Assembly: GCA_000469685.2 (NCBI GenBank)
Contig: LS997566.1
Location: forward strand, 20,020,545 to 20,084,544
From: Haemonchus contortus
Lineage: Eukaryota; Nematoda; Chromadorea; Rhabditida; Trichostrongylidae
Reading direction: 5' to 3'
DNA: 64,000 nucleotides
Shown: positions 33,736 through 48,100 of the stretch, one piece after another
Numbering within the stretch: the stretch's first letter is position 1
Layout: each line of letters begins with the position of its first letter
Notes under the pieces: generated by a model
The model's database searches: none
Seen by the model: the letters and a program-made list of their open reading frames with translations, nothing else
Told to the model about the DNA's origin: nothing
Translations under genes and position numbers: made by a program

Positions 33736-36700
33736 TCATGGTGAAGGAATCGAGAAAATTTTTCGATTTGGCGAGCCCGCTCGCCATGCTCGTATTCAAC
33801 TGCCACACGGACTTGGTGGGCTTGAGGCCGCCCCAGTCTTCCTTGCGAGCTCCTACGGGCTGGTACTACCTCCGCAGTACGCTATCGGGGTTGCTAGCCC
33901 AGCGCCGAGCTCTCTCAACGATCGGACCAAGGCCTACGTACCATTCCCTGTGCCCTAGGATGGTTGCGGTATAAATGGATGTCACCAACATTCTACGAAT
34001 TATCGGCACACATTGTAAAATACACTATTTATAATAAACTATTATACATATGATGTGAAAAGAATGGTTAAATACGAATAAATGGAGAAATTGCTATGTG
34101 AAAAACACTATGAAAAAAGGCAAGAAAATATATACACAAATATAACCACACTCGATGAGATTGGGTCGATGACAAGCGGCTACGGTGTTGACGACGGCGA
34201 CGACTGATGATGAAAGCGTGGCATAGGGGCTCGAGTCCACTGCCACGTGGCAAACTCTAGCTAGCTACCTGCAGCTTACGGTGCCTTCCCGGCGGGACTA
34301 CGGGCGCGCCACGCCAGACCGTCCTTTAAGTCGTCCGAACGGCACGACATCTTCCGTTGCTGTTAGAAGTCATTCGTGCATACGCACGGGACAATTTTTA
34401 AGCCTTCATACTGTTCTATCTAGGCCTTTCTCCACCTGACAACTCCACATATGGTGTACGAGGAGTCCACAGATTTATCTCATAAACATTTTTATCGTGA
34501 ACTGTCCCTTTATTACTTCTTCACATCCAGATTTAAAAATAAAAGTAAAGTCAGTTTACAGGCTTGCTAGACTAGGTGGGTGGAGAACGGTCATCAGACG
34601 AGAGCAGACCGTAGCGCTGTACTTTGAGACGTTCTTTCGTGTTTTCTTTGTGTCGGCAGCTTTAGCTTACGGAGGCGAGTCAACAGGCTGAATCGAATTG
34701 ACAGAATTGTCCCCATACGAACTCCAAAGTTTACTCGATCTGTCCTCCGGTAAATGCGACTGTTCGGCAAGGTTCCGAAGTGACGGTTCATGATTTGTGG
34801 AATGTTTCTGTTTCTTCAGTTCACCTCAACCACATAGACATAGCTGCATTACAACCACTTAATCGAATGACACGCGAACGGCGGTTGGCCGGTGGTGCTG
34901 GTGGGTTGCAATCGAACACATTGGCAGCCGATCACCGTCTGCTCAGTCTAACCGCCTGCTCGTTGCTTTTGTTTTCATCGGGTCCAGCACTAATCGGCCA
35001 GTTCAAACACCTCATGAACATCATTGACTTTATCACAACATCTACACCATGATAAAGTTTCAGGGCTAGGTTCAGTAGAAAGTTTGGTTCTTTTTTGATC
35101 CTGTCCTTAACAGTCCGCTTTGATTTTTTTTCAAGGATCTTCCCGATGTGGTTTTGACTATCAGTTTCGTTCTAGTTTTTCTTCATATGACCAAGTGATT
35201 CTTCCAACAAATCACAATTTATAAGCGTTCCATGACCGTCTCTCCATTAATCTCAGCTTTCCAAGTAATATCTGTTGTGGATTTGCCTCAGCCTCAGATT
35301 GCTAATAACTTAAGTAACGCTTGGCGTTTGGGCTGAAGCGCCTTCATTGAAGCCTGATAGTCGAATACATACTTGTGAATCACGAGGTTACCTTTCCAAT
35401 ATACCAAAGGATATTTCAAGGGCTGAGAAACATAAACGGCCACGCTAGCCCTGATATGGGCGGAGCTTTGCCGGCACCCTGAGCCTAATGTCTCTCACGA
35501 TATTTCTATACGTTTTTGAAAACCATAGGTTGGATCAGAGAAAGCCCAGGAGACCTCCAAATCCACAACACTCCCTAAGTTTGATAATGCTGTTGGAACT
35601 CCACTCTAAAACCAAAACAGGGCTTCCTGGATCTTCTCCCGAAAGGGAAGAGAGGACTTCCTTGCAGCTCCACACGGTTCGCATGGGAATGAAGGGAAGT
35701 TCTGAGATGAGATATGTAGAGACATGTTTGCGTGTTAAGTGAGAAGAGGGAACTCAGCAGGCGAGGATCTTTCAATCATTCTTCTTATCTCAGTCGGTAA
35801 TTCTGTCTGTTCTGTGAGCAAAAGTGTCAACCGTTGTGATTCCCTGCTTGGAAATAGTTTCTTTTGTATCAAATTTCGGGTCTCGAAGCAGACACTAGTG
35901 CTGAAGCGAGTGACACATCCCATATGGGTTGGCCATGTCGCAGTTAGCCCTTTTTTATCACCACCTTAGTCTGTGAGAGGATTGATCTTCAAAATGAAGC
36001 GGTAGATAACAACTTTTCGTTCTCGTTCATAAAATCGGCCATTTCTTCGTGAGGGGAGACGTCAAGGTTTCCCGATGAATCAAATTCAACATTCCCTACG
36101 CTGTATGTTTTGCTGCAGGGAAGTGTTGCTGTTTCAGAATGTTTCTGATGTGATTTCGTCTACCAATCGGAGTGCTTGAAACCCTCCCGTAAAGTTTTTA
36201 TACATCTTCCTAGTAACATGGGATCGCTCCTGCTTCTGCTCACTGATATTGATGGAATGAAGATTAGAAGGATGAGAAGGATTTGGCTGTGTCATGGATA
36301 TTCCCCGTAATTTGTCAATCAATTAGTGGCTCCCGAAAGCATTCGACTTCACGTACGTTCGCGTCTGTCTTGATTAACCTTTAGCCTTTATGTTTAACTT
36401 CCTTTTAGCTTCGTAAAACCGTGCGTAGAGGACGAGTACAGAGCTTTTGTTCAGTATTTAATGCTGTTGCTACTTTTAGGTGTAATTAACTACATTGTAA
36501 ACCAAATACAATAAAAGAGAAAGGATAGGATTTTGTCGCAGCCCTCCCAAATGGGATTTACTCAAACAGTTGATTTTTGTTCAAGCCACTTTAAGCGTTC
36601 GAACGCATTTACACTACTTTGCTATACTTAAAATCCGCAATTGATGGAAAAGTCCTTGCTTTTATTTCCTTTTAGGCACCTAACACCAATTGAGGACGCT

Positions 36701-39198
36701 CGGGAGATGGTGCTTGGCCTGGGAAAGTGTTGACCCGAGGCTTTATTCTGCGTGTTGTGGCGATTTCACTCAGCTTCCCTTAGCTCTACCTCACAAAACG
36801 TACTAGTAAACAAGAACTCTAAATCTCATTACCGTATTTGAATTTGAAATGGAATGCTCAGCGGTGTTCACGAGACTGACCATGAACTTCACTTTGGAGA
36901 CCCTAGTTGACGGATTTGGCTCATACTAATGTTTGAATGGATCAAGCCGTGCATACGTCTCAGATTTGCAGATATGTCTACAAAACAAATTATAGGGGAG
37001 TGAAAAGTCCGTTTGATGTGGCTGGATTTGATCCTGTGGGTGGTTTCAGGAAAATTAAGTTTCTCCCCACTCTCCCTCTCCTTAGTTCTTCACGTATGAA
37101 CGGGTACATACATAATTGAAAACAGCGAAAAGACTAACATTTCGGAACTGTGGAAAGTGTCATCACTGAACTGTAAATCTACTCGCAAAAAGCCAATCTA
37201 ATCTGGGATTGCCGTCTGAAAAATTTTAACTGTTCAGCTTCTAATTGAATAAATGTTCAAGTTCAACGAAAAAATCGGCGTCGATCCAGTTCGACTGCCT
37301 AAAACAATTGACGTGGTCGTCTTTCTCGGTGCTCCGGGGATTCCACCATTGAAGCGGGCGAAACTTGCTTTAGGTGACGTTCAGAAGCGACCTTCACCAC
37401 CTTGTGTGTGTGGGTGGATAAATTGTAATGCTCCAGTGATCTTGAAAATGGCTCGCTTTCTATTTGATGAACCCCATATGCACTGACAACAATGATGGTA
37501 GACTATTAGCAGACGGTCACCTGGTCTACATAATTCATTATGAACTGCTGCTGCTGGCCAGGACTACAGTCCAGCTAATCGTCTGGCACTCATCTTCCTG
37601 TTTTCAATTGAGATTCAACTGTTGTCTGTGATTGATGTCATTCAAAGTCGAGCTTTAGTAGATTGTTTGAAGCTCCAAGCGAATCGACTAATTCGTAATC
37701 TGTCTTACTCAGATCTCTCGATAGTACTCCGAACGCAGGTTCTTTTCATGTATTTCGAACATTTTTCTTTTATAAGAGCGCAAGTCGTTATCTAGAGGCT
37801 TTGCGAGGTTGATAGCAGGAATTGGCATTTATATCTCATCAGTCTCCCATTCTCTCAAGTCGTTTCTAGTGGTTATTTTCATCTTAGACTATATTACATA
37901 TGAAACGAAGTCAAAGAAGCTCCCATTGTTCGCACTGAGCGCTCTTGTCCAGCCTACAGTAAAGCAATCGGGGTTAATTTCCAACTTCATTTCTTTAAGT
38001 CTCGGAACCCAGGACTGAACCACTTACCTTACACCGCAAGTACCTTTGGGAACTAATCTTTCCAGAGCACGAAATTTTTCGTAGTAGTGGGCAAAGAAGG
38101 AACCATGAAGAGAGCAGAATGCATGGTACCATGTTTCTTTGTAAAATATTGCCCGCAGATTGGCACACCGCTTTATTTTTATTTCTTATTATTTCCGATT
38201 GTTAATTGCCAATCGTACGAATGTTTTGTTGGACTGTGGTGCAGTGGGGTGGGTCATACAGAACCGGTTGACATAACTGAGACAGGTCCACAGAATTTTT
38301 ATAATCGATGCATTTTGATTTGCAATTACTTTTATTGTTAGACGTCTGGTAGCCATCTGTCGTTTTATGAGTAGGTAACCAGTAACCCTTGTCGATTAAC
38401 GTTCTTAAGATCTGCAACCATTATCAGTCTAGACCTTTTCTTTTCTACTCTCTTGAGATTGGATTCTGAAGCAATTCCTCTCGCAGTGAGTTCAGAGACA
38501 TGCTGAATGCTGCCCTGGCAGCTGCTTTTCATCACTTTGGTTTCACCAACTCTGCCTTTGTTGCCCAGTTGTTGCTCCAGACTGCCTCACTGCTCTGTTC
38601 CAGCTAACTCTATCAATCACAATTTTGAGGCCTTTATTTACTTCTTCTTGGCTCCCTACCGTTTCAAATCAAAAACCATTTATGTGTACTTGAGTACGTT
38701 CCCCGCGATGCTTATAAATCCAGAGAAGTGTTTGGTGGAAGCTGTATTGAACATAGTTAACAAGCGCTAAAAGAAGAAACCGAAGAAAACGCCATTTTCT
38801 CACACCCAAAGCCCAAGCGGCTTATTCGTACTCGCTGCCAACCCAACCAAATACAGTTTCGTGAAATACCTGACGATTAAATTCGGGAGATTCCCATGAG
38901 AGAGTTTCAAAACAAATTGGGATGCCTAAACGACCCTTTCTTTAAAATGTAGGAATCGTTGTCTATTAAGGAACTGGTTCCAGACAGTCAATCGGTTTTC
39001 CCAATATGGTTTCGAACATACAATTTATTTGCTACGAAGACTTTTCCCATACTTTTCTACGTTGCTTCATCGATGAAATGTTTCTTTCACACTTTTTCAA
39101 GTGGCAGTTTCCTTCCATTTCGCCCTTTCGTCGTGTTTGCACTTTTTCAAACAAATCTACACATCCTAGTCACTCTATAAACTGAGAGACGTGTCTCG
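33736..39198. other. Intergenic, upstream of the tropomodulin gene
   Basis: No gene is recognised. 33740-33960 and 34240-34330 are notably GC-rich compared with their surroundings, and the first has two overlapping + strand frames of 81-85 codons without known relatives. Missing 5' exons of the tropomodulin gene could lie here, because its recognised N-terminus is short. Confidence 0.4.
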
Positions 39199-42100
39199 AT
39201 GTTTGACTTCGAGACGACGAGCGACGCAGAAGATCAATCTGGATCAGCTACCAGTTTGCAGATGTCCGAGGACGGGCCCGTGCCTCCTCACACGCCGGGG
39301 GCCCTCCGGTCCGAAGAGCTCATGACAGACGAAGATTTTGTCAAAGCCATTGAAGAGATGGCCGAAGAGGGCCAAAGTGATTGTGATATTGGAGAGCTAT
39401 TAAGTAAGGAGCTTGTTTACTTTTGGAATTGATGAAGCTTTCAAAAAACAACCATTCAGAGGCGATGAACGAGAACCGAATCATCACCTGGGAAGAAGCC
39501 GAGCGTATTCTGAACGATACTGGCAACCAACCTGTGAAGTGCAGTTTGCCAGAGCAGTCTCGACCCACAGAGCCGGACAACGACACCGACGTCGAGCAGT
39601 GTGTGCAACGACTTCTCGACAATGATCCAACTCTCAAAGAGGTCAACATGAACAATATGAAGGTAAGCGGTAGGATTTATAAGTCAGAAGGCTTTGTTGA
39701 GTGGAAATCATGCGAAAATTCTCCAAAGGCTAGGAACTACACGTTTGAGCCCAGAGCATAGGTCTAGCTCAATTTTACGAAAAACGGCTGAGTTATTCGG
39801 AGTAATATGAAATTCAATTCTCCAATAGTCGGCGACTTGACACTTAGTTTATTTAGGCCCACGGCTTCCCTTCACTGTAACAAAAGAAGATTTTGGGTTT
39901 GAAGCAGCTCAGGCTCATGCTCGAGAGGTCGCAGTGAGAGCGTCCATCTTTTTCCTCATGATGCAACCCTTTGAACCTGATTTGATAGCACCGGGTTTGT
40001 GTGCATGTGCAAAATGAATTCCAGTGAAGGGGATTATCGAAATTGTGATCAGCTCTGGGCAGAAATGAGAAGCATTCCACTTATTTATTCCTAGCTTGTA
40101 ATAGTCGAATAAGCATAAAACAAGGGTGGAGTGCTCGAATGGCTTGCTAAATTGCTAATGACCCGCACCCGACGCGTGTCGGAGCCCATAGCGCAAGGAT
40201 AGGTCCTGAATCGTCGGTGGATCACGACTGTAATTGCGATCGTAGGAATTCGGCTAAAAGGAAAGCAACCCATAGACCATCATTCCAAGGGATCCAAATG
40301 GTAGTGTCTCGGCAGAAACCATTCCTTTTGGAACATACCTCCACATTTGGAAACTATTATTAGAATGCAATTAGCAAAAGCCACCCACTACTTACGCCAA
40401 CAACACCGTGAATAGGGTGTGCGACGTTCAGTCCCTTTTTGGAAAGCGCGATTGTGAGCAGTTCTGTCGCCTATTTCATTCGATTGGTCCAAGTCTAAAG
40501 GGATAACGGTCATCTACAGATTTTTCAATTTGGAGAATTCCAATGTTGGGAATCCAGAGGCAGATCATGCTCTCTTCAAATATTCTTTTCTTTTGGTGAT
40601 CACTTCACCACATTTTTTCTATTTTTCATTATTTGGTTTCTACGATTCCTTATTTAGCGTTAACATTTTTCCAGCGACTGCCTATCCCACAAATTCGGCG
40701 ACTACTCGAAGCAATGGCTTATAATGAACATTGTGAACGATTATCATTGGCAAATATGGGTCTTTATGACAATGACATTGCGGTGAGTAGTAAAGTATTA
40801 AGTAATTAAGATTGTTCCCTTTTCATTTTGTTCATTTTACTTAACTCCCACTCGAAAAAACTTTTTTTTCTTGTCAAACCTCTGAGAGAGGTGTTCTTCT
40901 TCTTTCTGACTCTCCTATTACTTTTGGTTTTTTGTTTCATAAGTAGGGAGAGCTTACTGAACTGTGAAACGTGCTGCAAAATGCTCTTGCTTCTGTGCTT
41001 TAACTGATAATAAGAAAGGGATACAATTTAAAAATCAAATCCGTCTAGAGGACGCGTCCCCAGTCTCTACTTTAATCCTGAATAGTGGCGGCTGATTGAA
41101 TGCGCATGTGGGCCATGCAATGAATCGGTGTCGCCAGGCGATGTACGAGTCAGAGCTTTCATCCTCCCAGACGAGTCTGGTACCAATTAACCGACCCCGG
41201 AGGGATTGACGGCTCGGTTGGTCTAGGAGGATATCGATCCTGGATTCGAACCCGTGACCATGCGTGCATGGTAATGCGCCGCTTCCCACTGCACCACATC
41301 CTCCTTTATCTGAAAATAAAGTGCTTCGGATTTTTTTATTGAGCGAGCGGCATCAGATCTTAGTTTCCGCTGAGAATTCTTTAACCTGTACAAGTTGCAG
41401 CAATAGCAAGAATGTTCTGTTGACATCAATTGGAAGCATGAGAGTGGATCTGTCTGCAATGAAATCAAAATGAAAAGTGGAACGCCGTTGTAATCCCGGA
41501 GCAAAAAGCATGCATCTGTTCTCTTATAATGCAATTGGTCCCAGGAAATCACGTAGCTCGTCTTCCGAGTTTACCCTCAACTCGATGCAGAGCATTTTCG
41601 ATGCCTCCACAATTTTCTTATCGATGTGGCTCATCGCATACTTCCAACACTCAAAGGGGCAGAGAATCCTTCCTTTTACAACTGTGCATGGTGACAGGAT
41701 AGCTTAGCAGCGAATTAACCAGTTTTGGAAGGGTTTCTTGAAACTTGACAGAATTTTTTGTATGGTGCTATGAAAGGAGTGAGCCTTTTGCGATAACTAT
41801 GATAGTTTGGCATGGAACCCTCAACTTCAGATATATGCTCACATTCTTTGTCGTCGAGGTTTCCATCTCCATCTAGAATCTATCCTGACTTTCCTTGAGG
41901 GATTCTAGGCCATTGCTGAATGCTGCGCGCTGGGTTCAATAAGATTCAGCTGCAGTTTTTCGTTGTTTAAAGTAGTACCTCTTGCACACGTACAGGCGTT
42001 GTTTCCGACCAAACATCTATGAGCGGGTTTCAGGCTTGGCAACCTGATATACCATTGAATGCCCCAAGTTGCACTGTCTCGTGGGAGTCTTGCATTATTT

Positions 42101-45100
42101 CGAGAGATTGTGTTGATTTATAAAAATAGACGAATAGATATGAGCAACAATTTGATTTGTCCACTTGATAGATAGGTACTAATGACAACTCAAAACAAAA
42201 AAATGTGTTCCTGGCACCTGTCGAAGCACCCAAGCTAACAGCTGGCTAGCAATGATAAATTTATTGCTGGATCTCTTCCATTGTAAAATGACCAAAGAAA
42301 AATAAAAAAGAAAAAGGATGAAGGTGCGGAATCAAGACTTTCTGACTGGCCTAATACATATTTCTAAACGTTTTAAACTGAATTTTTAATGAGCTATTCA
42401 GTGAATCCTAGCTCAGGTTGTTTCCATTGCGGAATTGAAAAGGGACATTCTTAGTTGCAGAAATTCGAGATAATAGCCCGAGTCTGACTTTGCTAATTGG
42501 AAACACTTTGTTCTGTCAAAAAAAAAAGCGATAAGCGACAACTTGAACGTGAACCTTACGGTTGCTACCAACAGCGAGTAAAGAGCTCATCTCAAAGGAT
42601 GCTAACTTAGTGACGATAAAGTTGATTCTGCTCAATCGGTCTTTACGTTTCACTTATTCACTGAAACCGAGCACTCTGTTCCTGTGGAAAGGTCATCTTC
42701 CCTAGTATTCCGAAAACCTAGAAGCACGCTTCAGAGCATACACCGCAAAAGTCTTCAAAGAGATTTAGAGAAGAAATTCAGAGAGAGAAAGAGACAAATC
42801 CTTCAAAGATTATATCGATTATAATGTTTCTTCAGAGAGCCATCACGTGATTAGGAGATTAGAACGAGCTATAAAATCCCGCAAGTGGCAAAGAAGAAGT
42901 AAAAATTATATGAAATTACGAATAGGTATATGTATTGCTAAGAACGGGCAAATGATGAACGACCTAATATCCGTTCAATGATAAGAGACGTGGCCTAGCT
43001 CGTCCATAAGCTTGAAACTTACTTGTGCAATGCAAACACAAAAGTGTTCCCCCCCCCCCCCCCCCCCCCAGCCCCCTCACCCAGAAACAGCTGGAGTAGC
43101 AGGTGTGAATTCCTAATGGAACGTTGCAGCAGTAGTTGCCCCATGGAACAACCGTCGCTTGCCATGTGAACTCGAGAAGTACATTCAAACATAGTTGCAG
43201 TGAAAGTCTACAATACTTCCTACCTGGTCTTAATAGCTGCGTAAGGAAACCTACGAAAAAACAGCAGCTGTACTTCTGAGCTGTACTTCCTTTTCTTTGT
43301 GTTGAAGCTACTCTTCACGAATACGTGCGAGAGGGGTATATTGGACGTTTAAATGAGAATGTCTGCACGACTGCTGTCTATTAGAGAACATCCGCTTCCT
43401 TTTCTCTTTTTTATGACCAGTCGGGTCGCCCGATAGGGAAGGGTAGCCGGCCTTACCTGTGCTTGAAAACGATTCTAAGAGAAAGAATATAGTTTTAATC
43501 GATGCCTCATGAGGATAGGAGCGCCAGGTGTGGGGAAGAGAAGATTACCTCGTGCACAAAGCTAGGATGAGTGTGAATTGAATATTCAATCGACTCGCCC
43601 ACCCGGTGCTCTTTCCCTCCTGAGGCTGAGGTCAGAAGACTGTTTATTCTCGGCTAAGATACGTTTTGAGCACAATTATGGGTCAACCCCCTTATCTGGC
43701 TCTAGCGTTCAATGTTGAAAAAAAAGAGGAGGTTTCCCAAATAGAGTGACGGAACTTCTCCCCGATTTCCCACGATCGCTTTGCGGCATGCGGCTAATCT
43801 TCTTTTTTTTGTCTCGCGACTTCAAACTGCAATTAGCGTACTCAGCCCGCCTCTACGTCAATTGGTAAGACGTCTTTTTTTCGTTGGCTACCTTTTAAGT
43901 GAATTCAATTGTTTCTTTCTGTTATTTTTTTGTTTTTATGTTTATTAGATTTGTTTTCTTCGACTGGATCCTCTTACATTATCGACGATGAAAGCCGCAT
44001 TGGGATTGAAGGAAGTGGCCAGCAAGTGCACATGCACATCAAAGGGCTCCCTTTCACAGATTGTGCGCTCCAATCTTCCATCGCATTTCTGGGATACGCG
44101 CGGGTGCGGCAAGCGCGACACAGTATTCGGGGAGAAGATACCGAATCCTCCCAGCTACATTATCACCCTCGATTCTCGTGCAGATAGACATAGCACGATG
44201 CCGGAACATACCGAAATTACAGTTTTGAAGTACCCTCTTCCTTCCACATTGCTCACTTCACTACGCAGTGTTCACTCTACTCCACTATACTACCTACCAA
44301 TTTACTGTTTTATGTATAAAAAGGAAATTATGATAGAACTGGGTTTTTTAGCTCTATCTTTGTGGTAATCATAAGTTTCACGGTCGGACAGGCAGACAAA
44401 CCGGCAAACACACAAACCGACACACCAAGTTATTGCTTTATACGTGGAGAGGTTATCAGTGACTCTTTTTGATCGGCGAAGAACGGCGAGGGCTTCCAAA
44501 ATAGCAAAGCAGGGTGATGCTGGAAAAGCTCAGGCACCCGCTCGCGGCGATCGGCTACCAGCAATGTCAGAACCATTCGAACACATAGGGACTGTTTGTC
44601 AGCGCTGTCACATTACGCCACGGGGCTGAAGACGCTATTCCGACGGTACAACAGTATCACGGCCCTTGGCTCCACGTATTCTCGGCGGTTTAATAGGTCA
44701 CTACTTTCGTACTGTGGTGTGAGGATGTGCCAAGTGGAGCCGTTACCACAATAACGACTCGAAATGTGATCTCGGGTGTACATCCGCCATGGACGATCTA
44801 CCTTCCATCCTTATTCGTTCATTTAATTAGTACCAGAACCGCTCGGCTCTTGATCAATGTTCTTCAATAGATGAAAAATTGCCTCGTCAGAAACGATATA
44901 TGTATATCAGTCTGAGTAGCAAGTATGGCTTCAACCTCAACTGTCTACCGAAGCTGTCTGAAAACTGTCATCTCTGAAAACGAATTGCAGTAAGGGCAAA
45001 ACCCATCGACGGCCCTGATATCTCAACCCCTGGGTTCCTCGTGACGAAACACGTTTTCAAGACAACAGAGAAATGTACTACACTCGGGGAAGGTTTTGCT

Positions 45101-48100
45101 GTGTTGTTGGTGTGACTCTCTGGGAATGCTCTACTTAGGATTACTTTCTGAGAATTCCACCGTGACCGCCGAGGTTTGTGCTTCTCAGCTACAGAGTTCA
45201 GTCGACGTTATTCGAAGGAGTCAATCACAGCTGCGAAATGTTTGCCTTTTTTACGACAACGCTCGACTGTATGTTGCGGAACTGTTTCGTCAGAAAATTG
45301 CCGAGCTTGGATGGGAAGTGTTGTCCCATTCTCCTTATTCGCCAGCTCTTGCTCCGTCCGATCACCATTCGTTTCTTGCTCTAGTCACCTTCGTGGCTAA
45401 AAGTTTTATGATCGCTCGGAACTCAAAACTGAGATTTCCAGCGTTTTCAAATCGTTACCGCTGCCGTTCTCGGCTCCGGGAACCGAAAAACTGCCGGATC
45501 GTTGGTCATATGTTGTGGACCACGATGGAGACTATATTACTGATTGAGATCTTTCTGCAGTGAAAATAGGAATTTTCGAAATGAAAATGAAAAATCGATC
45601 AGAACTTTGCACTCAAACTAACACTATAATATGAACCCTTATCAAACGGCACTTTCGTTATGCGGGTCATGTTCTTGATCCTAACAATGAGATCCAGTTT
45701 CGGGGAGCAGAGCATAAGTGTTCCATCTCCCCGATCAAAAGTTGAAGAGCTACCGGATAGAAACCAGGCTATCAATAAAATGGTCTTTCCGCTTCTATAT
45801 CAGTAATATCTTAGCCGAATTCGAAGTCAAAATGTCTCCCCGTCCAACTAGCACCGATAATAAATGTCATATTCGTGATCAGGATCATCAGAAATACTCC
45901 CAAATTGTGTCGCTGCGGAAACCACATCCCGTCAGCTATAACACTTCGAGATGACTTTCGCCTCTGTTAATTCAAATTGTTCAGGTTTTATTGCCGGTGA
46001 TCGAGGTGAACACTGCATTGAGGAAGCTGAATCTGGAGACAAATTACTTGAGCGGTGATTTCTTCGCCAAGCTCTTCAGGGCGGCGCTGGTCAATCAAAC
46101 GCTTGAGGAAGTCAAAGCTGTTAATCAGGTGGGTATGACAGCTATCTTGCATCAGAAAGTAATTTCATTGTTTCCTCTGGAGCTGCAGAGACGCACTGGT
46201 CACAGATGTCTGCGATTGCTCCATTATTTATCATTTCTCTTTACTCCGCGTAAACGCTTCCCATTTCCTTTTAAGGGTGTTTCGTTCGCGACAGTTGCCG
46301 AGAAGGAAATCATCGACTGCATCGTGGCGAACACTGGATTGTTAAAGGTTCATTTTCGATCACTTTACGGTATAAAAACTCCTATGAGGCTCAGCTGTAG
46401 TATACTCTTTCTGGTGCTTAAGGAGCTTCAAACTAAATAGACCAAAAGCACAGTTCACGTTGAGAATGGTGTGTAGTTCTTCTCCCTTATATGGACCTCT
46501 GACTCCCATTTATAGCAAAGTCGACTCGAACAAGGTTCATATAAGGCGTATTGAAGGAAGCCGAAACAGACTTCGATGACGTACACACCCAGTGCGGACG
46601 AGTTATCATGGCGTATTGCAGCTGTGGACGATGCACAAGCAACACACGGGCAGCTTACTGTAGACAGCTGTACGCAGAAGCACACAGCTCGTCCAAACAT
46701 CTCTTCCACTGAATTTTTCCAATCCCAATTCTCGTCCAATCCTGAAGTTTTGTGTTTTTCGGCCTATATTTCTCATCATTCTAACTATTCGGCCAAAACT
46801 AGGTATCCCAAAATTACTGTCAACTGTGCCTTCAAGTTGGCTGATGCGTGCTACCCTCTTGTTTTCCGTACAGATGGGGAGAGTATCCATCGCTGAGCAC
46901 CTTTGCACTAAATGAAAACTTATGAGGGTCATGTTCTAATTGTTTCTTGCATCCACCATCAATTTTACAATGAATCCAACTTTTCTACAGATCTCCGTTA
47001 ATCTTCGACTCCCAGAAGGACGGCACAAAGTCGAGAACGCCACTTTGAGGAACGGCGAATTGAGTACGATTTCAACTTAGATTATTCGGAACTGCATCGT
47101 CATTTTTGCAAAATGCCTTCTTTAGAACGAGTGCTTCGTCGTGAAGCGGCGAGAAAGGCTGCATGGGAAGCTGAGGAACTGGCGAAAAATCCTGTGGTGA
47201 GGCCTTGAACTTTCACGTTCATCCGCCGTTGAACCGATATCCCTTATATGTATCAACCGACAGCAGCACGCGTACATTTCTGAGCTTTTTGTCGTCATTC
47301 CCTTGTTGCAGAGCTCTGGAACCGAACATATCTCTCAATAACCCTTTTGTTTTAGAAAATCCGTTCCGTGGTTTACAACATGCATGAACTTCCCCCAAAT
47401 CGTGAAATTCTTGTTGATTATAGGATTAGTGCGTAACAGAGATTTGATTCTATGCTCGCTTTTGATTCGAGTCGCACAAAACGTGAGTGGTTCAACGCCC
47501 TTGTTTCTGAAGTAAGAGAAACTAGGAAAACCAGGCCCTTCATACTTACGCTCTTAGCGTTGCGAGCGCAAAACACTTTTTGATCGTTGTAGTATACTCC
47601 TATCCGATGTATACCATTTTTTGAAATGAGTTGGCCCTGAACTTTTACTTCACCTACTTATGCTTGTAAACTTTACTTCATTTTTCTAGCCCAAGCTCCC
47701 CAAGGAACCTAAAAAGGTGCCTCCTAAAAAAGCAGCCGCAACCACCGCAGCAAAGGTGCGTTTATAGTAAAGTCGCATGCGCGTTAATGTCACATTAGCA
47801 CACACTAAAATAGTTGGTTTTGACATTTAGTTGCTTTTCATGAAATAGGTTCTCTCGGTTGTGTTCATGTGTCCGGTGTCTGTGATTGCGTGTGTATATG
47901 TCTGTGCGTGTGTGTATCAAAAGATAAAGATTGTCTTGTTTACTTATTTGTTTGTTTGGATTTTTTCTCATAGCATGCTGTTGTTATTTATTTTCTTAGA
48001 TAGACATCGAAACACCAGATAGCGACTTTGCCGTTCCTTTGGTTAACACCTCCACGAGGCGGCTCTTCTGCTCTCACTCTGTCAAAGCTGAAGAGTCATT

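Noticed and set aside
33713..33974. Two overlapping GC-rich + strand frames
   Set aside because: There is no recognisable family, splice signals or repeats. Length is explained by GC content.
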